Positions 23,568 to 30,432 of a stretch of 34,909 bases of DNA are shown here, one piece after another. The notes under the pieces were generated by a model. It saw nothing but the letters and a program-made list of their open reading frames with translations. It was not told the DNA's origin and made no database searches. The stretch is taken from assembly GCF_001552635.1 (NCBI RefSeq), contig NZ_BCRO01000056.1, positions 1 to 34,909 on the forward strand. The letters run 5' to 3'. This DNA is from Actinomadura hibisca NBRC 15177. Its GTDB lineage: Bacteria; Actinomycetota; Actinomycetes; Streptosporangiales; Streptosporangiaceae. A program made the position numbers and the translations under genes. Every line of letters begins with the position of its first letter. The stretch's first letter is position 1.

Positions 23568-25898
23568 TCAGCCCTCCAGGGTCATCGCCCACACGTGGCC
23601 GGTGACGTTGGCCGCCGGTCCCGGCCTGCCGAAGGTCACCGAACGGACCTCCTTGCCCGCGTCCAGCCGCACGGTCTGCTGGAAGATCTTGGTTTGCGCG
23701 GGCTCCCGGCCCGCGGGCCGGTAGCGGTCGGTGGTCTGCGCGGCGACCGGGTCCGAGCCGGTCATCCAGTCGGGCATCGCAAGCTCGGTCTCCTCGGTGG
23801 AGCCGTCTGCGTAAGTGACGGTGACCTTGCTCCGCGCCGGGCCGTATCCGGCGGAGGTGAGCAGGTGCAGGCTCCCGTACCTGCCCGGTTTCAGCACGAC
23901 GCTCTGGCCTCCCGCGCGGACGTTGTTCTTCACACCGTTCGCGCCCGAGGGGAAGGTGAACGGGACGCGCCCGACCGTGAGGTCGCCGGGCCTGGGAAGC
24001 TGCTCGGCGACGTAGGTCGAGCCCACGCCGTCGAAGTCGCCGTCGGTGCGCGCGTCGGCGGTGCCGATCCCGTCGCTGTCGTAGGCGGCGGCCAGGTCCA
24101 CCTTCGTCATCTGGCCGACGACGTGCAGCGACGCCCGCGCCTCGAAGGACTCGGTCCCGGCGAGGGCCGTGACCTCCACCGGCCGGTCGCCCGAGCCGGT
24201 CCCGGCGGGCACGGTCACGGTGGCGGTGATCGTGGTGCGGGTGTGCGGTTCCATCGCGGGCCGGTACACCGTCCGGGTGCCGTAGGGGGTCCGGATCGTG
24301 AGATCGCCTCCGGCGGCCTTGCGGTCGCCGCGGTTGGCGACGTCCACGGTGACGGTGCTCTGCTCGCCCGCGGCGGCGGCCGTGGCCCGCGCGTCCAGCC
24401 CGAGCAGGGTGGCGCGGCGCGCGTCGTAGCCGGGCGCGGCGACGCGGAACACGAAGGCGTGCTTGCCGGGCGTGGCCGACTGCCCCTGCGCGGGCATCTC
24501 CACGACCAGCCGTCCCTGGCCGTCCCTGGTCCACTTCAGCGGCCGGTCGTAGCCGATGAGGCGCACCTCGTCCCCGGTCTTGACGGGGACCGGCGCGGTC
24601 AGCGTCAGGCGCTCGCCGGGCCACTGGAGCGCGGTCGCGTAGAACGCCTTGGGCTGGGTGGAGAAGCGGACCGGCACGTTCGCGCCCTTGTCCTCCGCCT
24701 GGGTCCAGTACCGCGACCCGTACACCGCCTCGCGGTTGAGGTCCACCCACTGGCCGAGCTCGCGCACGCGCTGGGCCTGGATCGCCGGAACGGTGCCGTC
24801 GGCCTTGGGTCCGACGTTGAGCAGCAGGTTGCCGTTCTTGCTGACGATGTCGGCGAAGGAGTCGACGAGCTGGTCGGCGGTCAGGTGGTCGGCGTCGGTC
24901 TCCTCGGCGTTGTAGCCGTAGGAGTGGCCGATGCCGCGGCTGGCCTCCCACTTCTCCTTCTTGATGTCGGGCTCGACGCTGTACTCGGGGGTGGTGAAGT
25001 CGTGCGGCACGTTGGAGCCGCACCGGTTGTTGACCGCGACCTCCTTGGGATTGGCGCGGTTCTTGGCCTGGTTGAAGTACTGGGCGTTGAGCTGGAGGCT
25101 GTTGTTGACGTCCTCCAGGCCGATGTCGCACCAGATGAGGTCGGGGTCGAAGCGGTTCACCAGCTCCTTGAGCTGCGGGTACTGGTGGTCCTTGACGTAG
25201 TCGGTGATCGGCTTGTAGCCGGTGTAGGGCACCGGCTCGCCGGTGAAGAAGTTCTTGGGCGCGCCGCGCCCGAACCAGCCGCCGCCGATCCTGGGCATCG
25301 CCGGGTTGTACCACTCGGGCATCGAGTAGTAGAGGCCCTTCTTCAGCCCGTAGCCGCCCCGGTCGTCGGCCTCCAGCAGCTCCTTGACGAAGTCGCGGCG
25401 GGGCCCGAGCTTGGCCGTGCTGCGGTCGGTGGTGGCGGTGTCCCACAGCGCCACGCCGTCATGGTGCTTGGAGGTCAGCGTGAAGTACTTGGCCCCGCCG
25501 TCCTTGAACAGCTTCAGCCACTCATCGGGGTTCCAGCGCTCGGCCCTCCACTGCTTGAGGAAGTCGTCGTAGACGACGTCCTTGCCGTACTTCGCCAGGT
25601 GATGCGCCTGGACCGGCTTGCCGGACTCGCTCAGCTTGCTCCAGTACCACTCGGCGTACTCGCCGACCGGGGCGTAGGCGGGCACGGCGTAGGCGCCCCA
25701 GTGGACGAAGATCCCGAGCTTGGCGTCGTCGAACCACTGCGGCGACCTGTGCCTGCTCAGGGACTCGTAGGTGGGCTGGTAGTCCGGTTCATTCTGTTTG
25801 TGCGCGGCGGCGGTGGCGGGGACGGCGGCCCCGGCCGTCGCCAGGGCCGTTCCCGCCAGTACCGCGCCGACCACGGAGCGCAATCGCCTCAACGTCAT
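23568..25898 (-). CDS. Secreted GH29 alpha-L-fucosidase with C-terminal accessory domains
   Basis: 776 residues. Signal peptide (RLRSVVGAVLAGTALATAG ... TAAA, cleavage near residue 32). The GH29 barrel covers about 40-480: FVHWGAYAVPAY (64-75), SKHHDGVALWD (143-153), and nucleophile D258 in DLIWCDIG. A NEW3-like beta-sandwich (about 520-600) and a C-terminal jelly-roll-like domain (about 605-776, starting KVDLAAAYDSDGIG) follow and probably bind sugar or the cell wall. It should release fucose from extracellular glycans. No sugar transporter or fucose catabolic genes are in the window. GAGGAGG before the ATG. Likely controlled by the upstream GntR regulator through two GATCCGATC sites. Confidence 0.93.
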   Translation of the reverse strand: MTLRRLRSVVGAVLAGTALATAGAAVPATAAAHKQNEPDYQPTYESLSRHRSPQWFDDAKLGIFVHWGAYAVPAYAPVGEYAEWYWSKLSESGKPVQAHHLAKYGKDVVYDDFLKQWRAERWNPDEWLKLFKDGGAKYFTLTSKHHDGVALWDTATTDRSTAKLGPRRDFVKELLEADDRGGYGLKKGLYYSMPEWYNPAMPRIGGGWFGRGAPKNFFTGEPVPYTGYKPITDYVKDHQYPQLKELVNRFDPDLIWCDIGLEDVNNSLQLNAQYFNQAKNRANPKEVAVNNRCGSNVPHDFTTPEYSVEPDIKKEKWEASRGIGHSYGYNAEETDADHLTADQLVDSFADIVSKNGNLLLNVGPKADGTVPAIQAQRVRELGQWVDLNREAVYGSRYWTQAEDKGANVPVRFSTQPKAFYATALQWPGERLTLTAPVPVKTGDEVRLIGYDRPLKWTRDGQGRLVVEMPAQGQSATPGKHAFVFRVAAPGYDARRATLLGLDARATAAAAGEQSTVTVDVANRGDRKAAGGDLTIRTPYGTRTVYRPAMEPHTRTTITATVTVPAGTGSGDRPVEVTALAGTESFEARASLHVVGQMTKVDLAAAYDSDGIGTADARTDGDFDGVGSTYVAEQLPRPGDLTVGRVPFTFPSGANGVKNNVRAGGQSVVLKPGRYGSLHLLTSAGYGPARSKVTVTYADGSTEETELAMPDWMTGSDPVAAQTTDRYRPAGREPAQTKIFQQTVRLDAGKEVRSVTFGRPGPAANVTGHVWAMTLEG

Positions 25899-25935
25899 AC
25901 CGCGTCCTCCTCGACGATCTCAGAGGGAAGTATGA

Positions 25936-26012
25936 AAGATCGGATCAATAGGCGTCCAGACTTTTGAACAAGGAACTTTTCCCTACTTTTACCCGGCATA
26001 GATCCGATCTAT
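25936..26012. promoter_or_regulatory. AT-rich control region with two GATCCGATC operator-like sites
   Basis: An AT-rich island in otherwise GC-rich DNA. ATAGATC-C-GATCTAT (25998-26012) is a perfect 7+1+7 palindrome. A second copy of the 9-mer core, on the opposite strand, is GATCGGATC (25938-25946). Centres are 63 bp apart, about six helical turns. The fucosidase promoter must lie in this block. Confidence 0.6.
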
Positions 26013-26062
26013 AGTGGACCGGCAGGGCAAGGTGAGGGGCGCGCGAAGCATGCGCGGCATCG

Positions 26063-26082
26063 CCTCCCGCCGGGGCGGGAGG
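26063..26082 (-). terminator. Terminator directly after the gntR stop
   Basis: CCTCCCGC (26063-26070) and GCGGGAGG (26075-26082), 4-nt loop, adjacent to the stop codon of the regulator gene. Confidence 0.55.
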
Positions 26083-26811
26083 TCAGGTGCGGGGGTTCAC
26101 CAGGCCGAGGTGGATGCTGTAGCGGTCGGCGCGGTAGGTGGCCAGCGCGACCTCCACGCAGACGCCCCGGCTGAAGGTGCGCTGGCGCAGGAAGAACACC
26201 GTGTCGCCCGGCGCGACGCCCAGCAGGCGCGCGTCGGCGTCGCCGGCCGGGCCCGCCTCGATGGTCTGCTCGCCGGCGTCCATGACGATCCCGTACTCGC
26301 GTTCCAGCGCCTCGAACAGCGGGCTGTCGGGCGCGCGCAGCTCCAGCAGGCGCGGCGCGGCCGAGGCCAGGATGTGCGAGCGCTCCACCGCCATCGGCTC
26401 CCCGTCGGCCAGGCGCAGCCGCTCCAGCAGGTGCAGCGGCGTGCCCCGGTCGACCCCCATCAGCCCGGCCAGCGTCCCGTCGGCCTCGACGGTGCGGGCG
26501 GCCAGGTCGCGGGAGGCCGGGCGCAGGCCGCGGGCGCGCATGTCCTCGGTGAACGACACCAGCTCCTTGGGCATCTGCACCTTGGGCCGGGCCACGAACA
26601 TGCCCTTGCCGGGGATGCGGCGCAGCCGGTCCTCGGCCACCAGCTGGTCCACCGCCTGGCGGACGGTCATCCGCGACACCCCGAAGCGGCGGCACAACTC
26701 GCGCTCGGAGGGCATGGGCGCGTCCACCGGCAGCCCGCCCCGCTCGACCATGTCGAGCAGGATCGCCCGGAGCTGGAGGTACTTCGGGAGCGGCGCGGCG
26801 GGATCGATCAC
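26083..26811 (-). CDS. GntR-family (HutC/UTRA) regulator
   Basis: 242 residues. N-terminal winged HTH (about 8-75: PKYLQLRAILLDMVERG, PSERELCRRFGVSRMTVRQA, GKGMFV) and a C-terminal UTRA ligand domain (about 90-235) as in HutC/DasR/YvoA, which usually sense sugars or sugar phosphates. GTG at 26811 fits the family N-terminus; TATGTA (26818-26823) ends 6 nt before it, so a leaderless transcript is possible. ATCCGAT (26823-26829), the core of the fucosidase sites, overlaps this promoter, suggesting self-control. It lies upstream of the fucosidase on the same strand. Confidence 0.92.
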   Translation of the reverse strand: MIDPAAPLPKYLQLRAILLDMVERGGLPVDAPMPSERELCRRFGVSRMTVRQAVDQLVAEDRLRRIPGKGMFVARPKVQMPKELVSFTEDMRARGLRPASRDLAARTVEADGTLAGLMGVDRGTPLHLLERLRLADGEPMAVERSHILASAAPRLLELRAPDSPLFEALEREYGIVMDAGEQTIEAGPAGDADARLLGVAPGDTVFFLRQRTFSRGVCVEVALATYRADRYSIHLGLVNPRT

Positions 26812-26877
26812 CCCTCATACATATCCGATGCCGCCGCGTATCCGCCCCTCCGTCCCATATCCCGGCACCGCCCGGGA

Positions 26878-27507
26878 TCAGCCCCCGTCCGACTGGGCGG
26901 AAGGACCGGCCAGGCCGTGCAGCAGAAGGTCGGTGAGGGTGTCCACGATCTCGTCGTCGGAGAAGCCCGGCCCGTCGTCGCCCGCCGTCAGGACCGCGTA
27001 GCCGAACATCGAGATCATCGAGCCGATCGCGGCGGCGACCAGCCCCGTGTCGCCGGGCAGTGGGTGGCCGCGCTCGCGCAGCCAGTCCAGGTGCTCGCGG
27101 TAGACGCCGGTCTCGGCGGCCAGCTCCTGCCACAGCCGGCCCGACCGCGGGTCGGCGGACACCGCCGCCTGGAACCGCGCCACCACGACCGGCAGGTGGT
27201 CGCGGTAGACGTGCCAGGCGACCGCCACGTGCTCGCGGAGCTGGGCGCGGTCGGACAGGTCGTGGTCGCGGGGGTGCTCGCGCGCGCCGATCTCGTCGTC
27301 GGCCTGCGCGCCCATGTCGGCCATCAGCGCCTGGAGCAGCTCCTCCTTGCCCGCGAAGTGGTCGTAGAAGGAGCCGGTGGCGCGGCCGGCGGCGGCCGTG
27401 ATGTCGGTGATCTTGGTGTTGAGGTAGCCGCGCTCCATGAACAGCCGGCGCGCCGCGTCCTTCAGCGCCGCCTGAGTCTCGGCCGCCCGCGCCTTCCGTA
27501 CGCCCAC
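26878..27507 (-). CDS. TetR-family repressor, divergent from the FAD monooxygenase
   Basis: 209 residues. HTH over about residues 10-58 (DAARRLFMERGYLNTKITDI, AAAGRATGSFYDHFAGKEE); the C-terminal helical domain is typical of ligand-binding TetR proteins. GTG at 27507 is preceded by GGAGGA with 6 nt spacing. The divergent intergenic region (103 bp) contains three evenly spaced palindromes. Regulation of the monooxygenase and of itself is the likely job; ligand unknown. Confidence 0.92.
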   Translation of the reverse strand: MGVRKARAAETQAALKDAARRLFMERGYLNTKITDITAAAGRATGSFYDHFAGKEELLQALMADMGAQADDEIGAREHPRDHDLSDRAQLREHVAVAWHVYRDHLPVVVARFQAAVSADPRSGRLWQELAAETGVYREHLDWLRERGHPLPGDTGLVAAAIGSMISMFGYAVLTAGDDGPGFSDDEIVDTLTDLLLHGLAGPSAQSDGG

Positions 27508-27528
27508 CCGCGTCCTCCGTCTCTCCGC

Positions 27529-27557
27529 TTGACCGATGCCGTCGCCGCCATGATACT
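27529..27557 (+). promoter_or_regulatory. Promoter of the divergent FAD monooxygenase
   Basis: TTGACC (27529-27534), 17-bp spacer, GATACT (27552-27557). The predicted start near 27564 lies inside the first palindrome of the operator array. Confidence 0.65.
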
Positions 27558-27599
27558 GAACCCCAGTTCGCCGAATGAGGATTCGGTGAATCAGAATTC
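27558..27599. promoter_or_regulatory. Operator array: three 12-bp palindromes at exact 15-bp spacing
   Basis: GAAC-CCCA-GTTC (27558-27569), GAAT-GAGG-ATTC (27573-27584) and GAAT-CAGA-ATTC (27588-27599), separated by 3-bp spacers GCC and GGT. The middle site extends to CCGAAT/ATTCGG. All three are perfect 4+4+4 dyads and start directly after the monooxygenase -10. Confidence 0.7.
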
Positions 27600-27610
27600 A
27601 GGGAGTGCGG

Positions 27611-28804
27611 ATGCGGGTCATCGTGGTGGGCGGCGGAGTGGCCGGGGCGGCGGGCGCGATCGCGCTGCGCCGGATCGGCGCGGAGGTGACGGTGTACGAG
27701 GCGTACGCCGACCCGGCGGGGCAGGTGGGCTCGTTCGTGAGCCTGGCCGCCAACGGGCTGCGCGGGCTGGCCGCGCTGGGCTGCCTGGAGGCGGTGCAGG
27801 CGGCCGGGTTCGCGGTCCCCCGACAGCGCATGTGGTCGGAGAGCGGGCGGCTGATGGGCGAGACGCCGCGCGGCCGGATGGCCGGCGACCCGCTGCACAG
27901 CGTCACGCTGCTGCGCGGCCGTCTCGTGGAGGAGCTGCGCGCCGAGGCCGAGCGCGCCGGGGCGCGGATCGTGACCGGGGAGCGGCTGGAGCGGACGGCC
28001 ACGCGGGACGGGCGGGTGACGGCCTCGTTCGCGAGCGGCCACACGGCGTCGGCGGACCTTCTCGTCGGCGCGGACGGCATCTGGTCGACGACCCGCCGCT
28101 GCCTGGACCCCGGCGCGCCCGAACCCGCCTACGCGGGCCTCTACACCGCCTCCGGCGTCTCGGCGGGCGTCCCGGAGGTGGCGCCGGGCACGTTCGAGAT
28201 GGTGTTCGGCCGCAGGGGCGCGTTCGTGTCGATCGGCGCGCCGGACGGGCAGGTGTGGTGGGCCGCGCAGGTGGCCTCCCCCGCCGAGCCGGACCTGGCG
28301 GCGGTCGATCTCGACCTGCTCGCCGGGCTGTACCGGCGGGAGGCGGTGCCCGCCAAGGTGCTGCGGGCCGCCACCGCGCTGCACCGGCCGACGCTGCACC
28401 ACGTCCTGCCGCCGGTCGCGGTGTGGCGCGACGACCGCGCCGTGCTGGTCGGCGACGCCTCGCACCCGGTGGGCGCGGGCCAGGGCGCGTCGATGGCGAT
28501 CGAGGACACGACGGTGCTGGCGCACCGCCTGGCGCGCGCGGGCGGCACGGCCGCGTCCGTCCCGGCCGCGCTCGCCGCCTACGAGCAGGACCGGCGGGCG
28601 CGCGTGGGCAAGCTGGTGAAGATGGCGGCGGCCAACCGCGACGCCAAGGTCGCGGGCCCGGTCGGCCGCCGCGTGCGCGACCTCGTCATGCCGGTGGTGC
28701 TGCGGCACTTCTACGAGCGCTCCACCGCCTGGTTGTACCAGGAGGCCCCCGAGATCAGCCTCGGCGCGCGCCCGGCCGCCGGGCTCAGCGGCTCCGCAGG
28801 TTGA
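27611..28804 (+). CDS. FAD-dependent monooxygenase (salicylate-hydroxylase/TetX-like)
   Basis: 397 residues. FAD motif G7-G-G-V-A-G12 in RVIVVGGGVAGAAGAIAL, DG motif GADGIWSTTR, GD motif LVGDASHPVGAGQGASMAIED. Single-component flavoprotein hydroxylase; substrate unknown. ATG at 27611 is preferred because GGGAG lies 5 nt upstream; the GTG at 27605 would overlap that site. Its 3' end overlaps the murA 3' end by 20 bp (convergent). Likely repressed by the divergent TetR protein. Confidence 0.9.
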   Translation: MRVIVVGGGVAGAAGAIALRRIGAEVTVYEAYADPAGQVGSFVSLAANGLRGLAALGCLEAVQAAGFAVPRQRMWSESGRLMGETPRGRMAGDPLHSVTLLRGRLVEELRAEAERAGARIVTGERLERTATRDGRVTASFASGHTASADLLVGADGIWSTTRRCLDPGAPEPAYAGLYTASGVSAGVPEVAPGTFEMVFGRRGAFVSIGAPDGQVWWAAQVASPAEPDLAAVDLDLLAGLYRREAVPAKVLRAATALHRPTLHHVLPPVAVWRDDRAVLVGDASHPVGAGQGASMAIEDTTVLAHRLARAGGTAASVPAALAAYEQDRRARVGKLVKMAAANRDAKVAGPVGRRVRDLVMPVVLRHFYERSTAWLYQEAPEISLGARPAAGLSGSAG

Positions 28805-30086
28805 GGCCCAGCGCGCGGAACTGCTCGACGGGCCGGTGGTAGCCGCGCTCGATGTGGTGGACGCCGCGCAGCGTGGAGGGCCCCTCGGCGACGGCGGCGG
28901 CCAGCACCGCCGAGAACCCGGCGCGGATGTCGGGCATGGTGACGTCGCCGCCGCGCAGCTTGCTCACCCCGCGCACGACCGCCGAGTGCTTGGCGGCGGT
29001 GTCGTGGTAGCGGCAGGCGGGACCGCCGAGGCAGGTCTCGTACACCTCGATCTCGGCGCCCATGCTCTGCAGCGCCGGGACGTAGGCCAGCCGGTTCTCG
29101 TACACCGTCTCGTGCAGCACCGACATGCCGTCGGCCTGGGTGAACAGCACCATCAGCGGCGTCTGCCAGTCGGTGGCGAACCCGGGGTGGGTGTCGGTCT
29201 GCACCGCGGCCGGGCGCAGCCCGCGCGGCGCCGACGCCATGATCCAGTCGTCGGTGATCTCGAACTGGGCGCCCATCCGGGCCAGCGTGGTGATCGGGGT
29301 GACCAGCCGGTCCTGCGGGCAGCCGTGCACTCGCACCTCGCCGCCGGTGACCAGCCCGGCCACCAGGTAGGAGAACGCCTCGATGCGGTCGCCGGCCAGC
29401 CGGGTCTGCGCGCCGCCGAGCCGCTCCACGCCCTCCACCACGATGCGGCGGTCGGGGCTGAAGGAGATGCCGGCGCCCATGCGCTGCAGGAACAGCGCCA
29501 GCTCGATGATCTCGGGCTCGGTGGCGGCGTTGCGGATGACGGTCTTGCCCTTGGCCAGCACGGCGGCCAGCAGCACGGTCTCGGTGGCGCCGACGCTGGG
29601 GTAGGGCAGCTCGATGCGGGTGCCGACCAGGCGCTCGGCCCTGGCGTGGATGCCGTCGTCGGCGATGACGACCTCCGCGCCGAACGCGCGCAGCGCCTCC
29701 ACGTGGAAGTCGACCGGGCGGCGGCCGATGGGGTCGCCGCCCACCAGCGGCACGAACGCCTCCCCCGCCAGGTGCAGCAGCGGCCCGAGCATCAGGATGG
29801 GGATGCGGTTCAGGCCGGTGAACGCCTTGGCCACGCTGGGGTCGGTGACCGGGCCGGGGACGACGGTGATCTCGCCGCCGGAACGTTCGACGGTCATGCC
29901 GACGTGCTCCAGCATCGCCGCGGTGATGCCGACCTCGCCGACGTCGGGCGCGTTGCGGATGGTGCTCGGCTCCGCGCCGAGCATGGCGGCCACCATGTGC
30001 TTGCTGACCGCGTTCTTGGCCCCCCGCACGGTCACGTCACCGCGCAGCGGGCCCGACGGCTCGATCTCCCACAGCTTCTCGGTCAT
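28785..30086 (-). CDS. murA: UDP-N-acetylglucosamine 1-carboxyvinyltransferase with Cys-to-Asp active site
   Basis: 433 residues, two-domain EPT fold over the full length. It transfers enolpyruvate from PEP to UDP-GlcNAc, the first committed step of peptidoglycan synthesis. K25-N26 (RGAKNA) are conserved. The active-site loop reads VGGD118-PIGRRPVDFH, so Asp replaces the Cys that fosfomycin alkylates (Cys115 in E. coli). This change is natural in mycobacteria, Chlamydia and Borrelia and gives fosfomycin resistance. The ATG follows TAAGCT (30093-30098) by 6 nt, so a leaderless mRNA is likely. Whether a second MurA with Cys exists elsewhere cannot be seen. Confidence 0.95.
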   Translation of the reverse strand: MTEKLWEIEPSGPLRGDVTVRGAKNAVSKHMVAAMLGAEPSTIRNAPDVGEVGITAAMLEHVGMTVERSGGEITVVPGPVTDPSVAKAFTGLNRIPILMLGPLLHLAGEAFVPLVGGDPIGRRPVDFHVEALRAFGAEVVIADDGIHARAERLVGTRIELPYPSVGATETVLLAAVLAKGKTVIRNAATEPEIIELALFLQRMGAGISFSPDRRIVVEGVERLGGAQTRLAGDRIEAFSYLVAGLVTGGEVRVHGCPQDRLVTPITTLARMGAQFEITDDWIMASAPRGLRPAAVQTDTHPGFATDWQTPLMVLFTQADGMSVLHETVYENRLAYVPALQSMGAEIEVYETCLGGPACRYHDTAAKHSAVVRGVSKLRGGDVTMPDIRAGFSAVLAAAVAEGPSTLRGVHHIERGYHRPVEQFRALGLNLRSR

Positions 30087-30092
30087 CCGAGC

Positions 30093-30098
30093 AGCTTA
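30093..30098 (-). promoter_or_regulatory. -10 element TAAGCT, leaderless start of murA
   Basis: TAAGCT (TANNNT) on the minus strand ends 6 nt before the ATG; no ribosome site is present. Confidence 0.5.
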
Positions 30099-30137
30099 TG
30101 GCGGCCGGTGCCGTTCACCAACCCGGGCGGGACCGGG

Positions 30138-30167
30138 TTGGCCCGGACGCGCCCGAGCGGCTACCGT
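30138..30167 (+). promoter_or_regulatory. Promoter of the drug-exporter leader transcript
   Basis: TTGGCC (30138-30143), 18-bp spacer, TACCGT (30162-30167). Transcription should begin near 30174-30176, at or just before the ATG of a 9-codon ORF. Confidence 0.5.
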
Positions 30168-30175
30168 GGTTGATC

Positions 30176-30205
30176 ATGTCCTCTCCCGAAGCGTCAAGAG
30201 ACTGA
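30176..30205 (+). CDS. Candidate leader peptide MSSPEASRD
   Basis: ATG to TGA, nine codons, at the very start of the predicted transcript. The stop codon is inside the 5' arm of the following hairpin, so a ribosome on this ORF would prevent the hairpin from forming. No ribosome site; it would be translated from a leaderless end. Inference from geometry only. Confidence 0.4.
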   Translation: MSSPEASRD

Positions 30206-30228
30206 CCACCGGCCCTCGTCCGGTGGTC
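30204..30228 (+). terminator. Leader hairpin (possible transcription attenuator)
   Basis: GACCACCGG (30204-30212) and CCGGTGGTC (30220-30228) pair perfectly, 7-nt loop; a T-G and a C-G pair extend it outward. It overlaps the stop of the leader ORF and lies more than 200 nt before the exporter start. Confidence 0.5.
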
Positions 30229-30341
30229 GGCGGCCAGCCGAGGTGAGCCCGCGCGCGCGTTGAGCGCCGCCCGGGTGTTTCGGCTGTTGCCCTGATCTCA
30301 GCGTCGGCCGTGCCGCGGACGCTTCGACGCGCGTTCCCCCG

Positions 30342-30424
30342 CCCACCCGTGGTGGGGAGCCACGCCGTGCCATCTCGACATGCTGCCTCGACGCGTCCCC
30401 ACCTGTCCTTTTCACTCGTGGGGA
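30342..30424 (+). promoter_or_regulatory. Four-segment RNA switch hiding the exporter ribosome site
   Basis: Segments: CCCAC (30342-30346), GTGGGGA (30352-30358), TCCCCAC (30396-30402), GTGGGGA (30418-30424). 1:2 plus 3:4 closes the ribosome site (GGGGAG, 30420-30425); 2:3 leaves it free. The rest of 30087-30432 (346 bp without a main gene) holds the murA and leader promoters, the leader ORF, its hairpin, and two 6-codon GTG-started frames (30243-30263, 30275-30295) that I cannot support. Confidence 0.55.
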
Positions 30425-30432
30425 GTTCTCTC

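Noticed and set aside
22054..25446. 1130-codon minus frame across the monooxygenase and fucosidase genes
   Set aside because: Frame-shifted shadow of both genes; it runs through their intergenic region and terminator.
30243..30295. Two 6-codon GTG-started ORFs in the exporter leader
   Set aside because: Neither has a ribosome site; such short frames are expected by chance. Only the first leader ORF is placed at a transcript start.
30310..30432. N-terminal extension of the exporter to GTG codons at 30310 or 30367
   Set aside because: The family starts at MPFAxYVLGLAVFAQG; the extension is Arg/Pro-rich, and the TTG at 30433 has a well-placed ribosome site.
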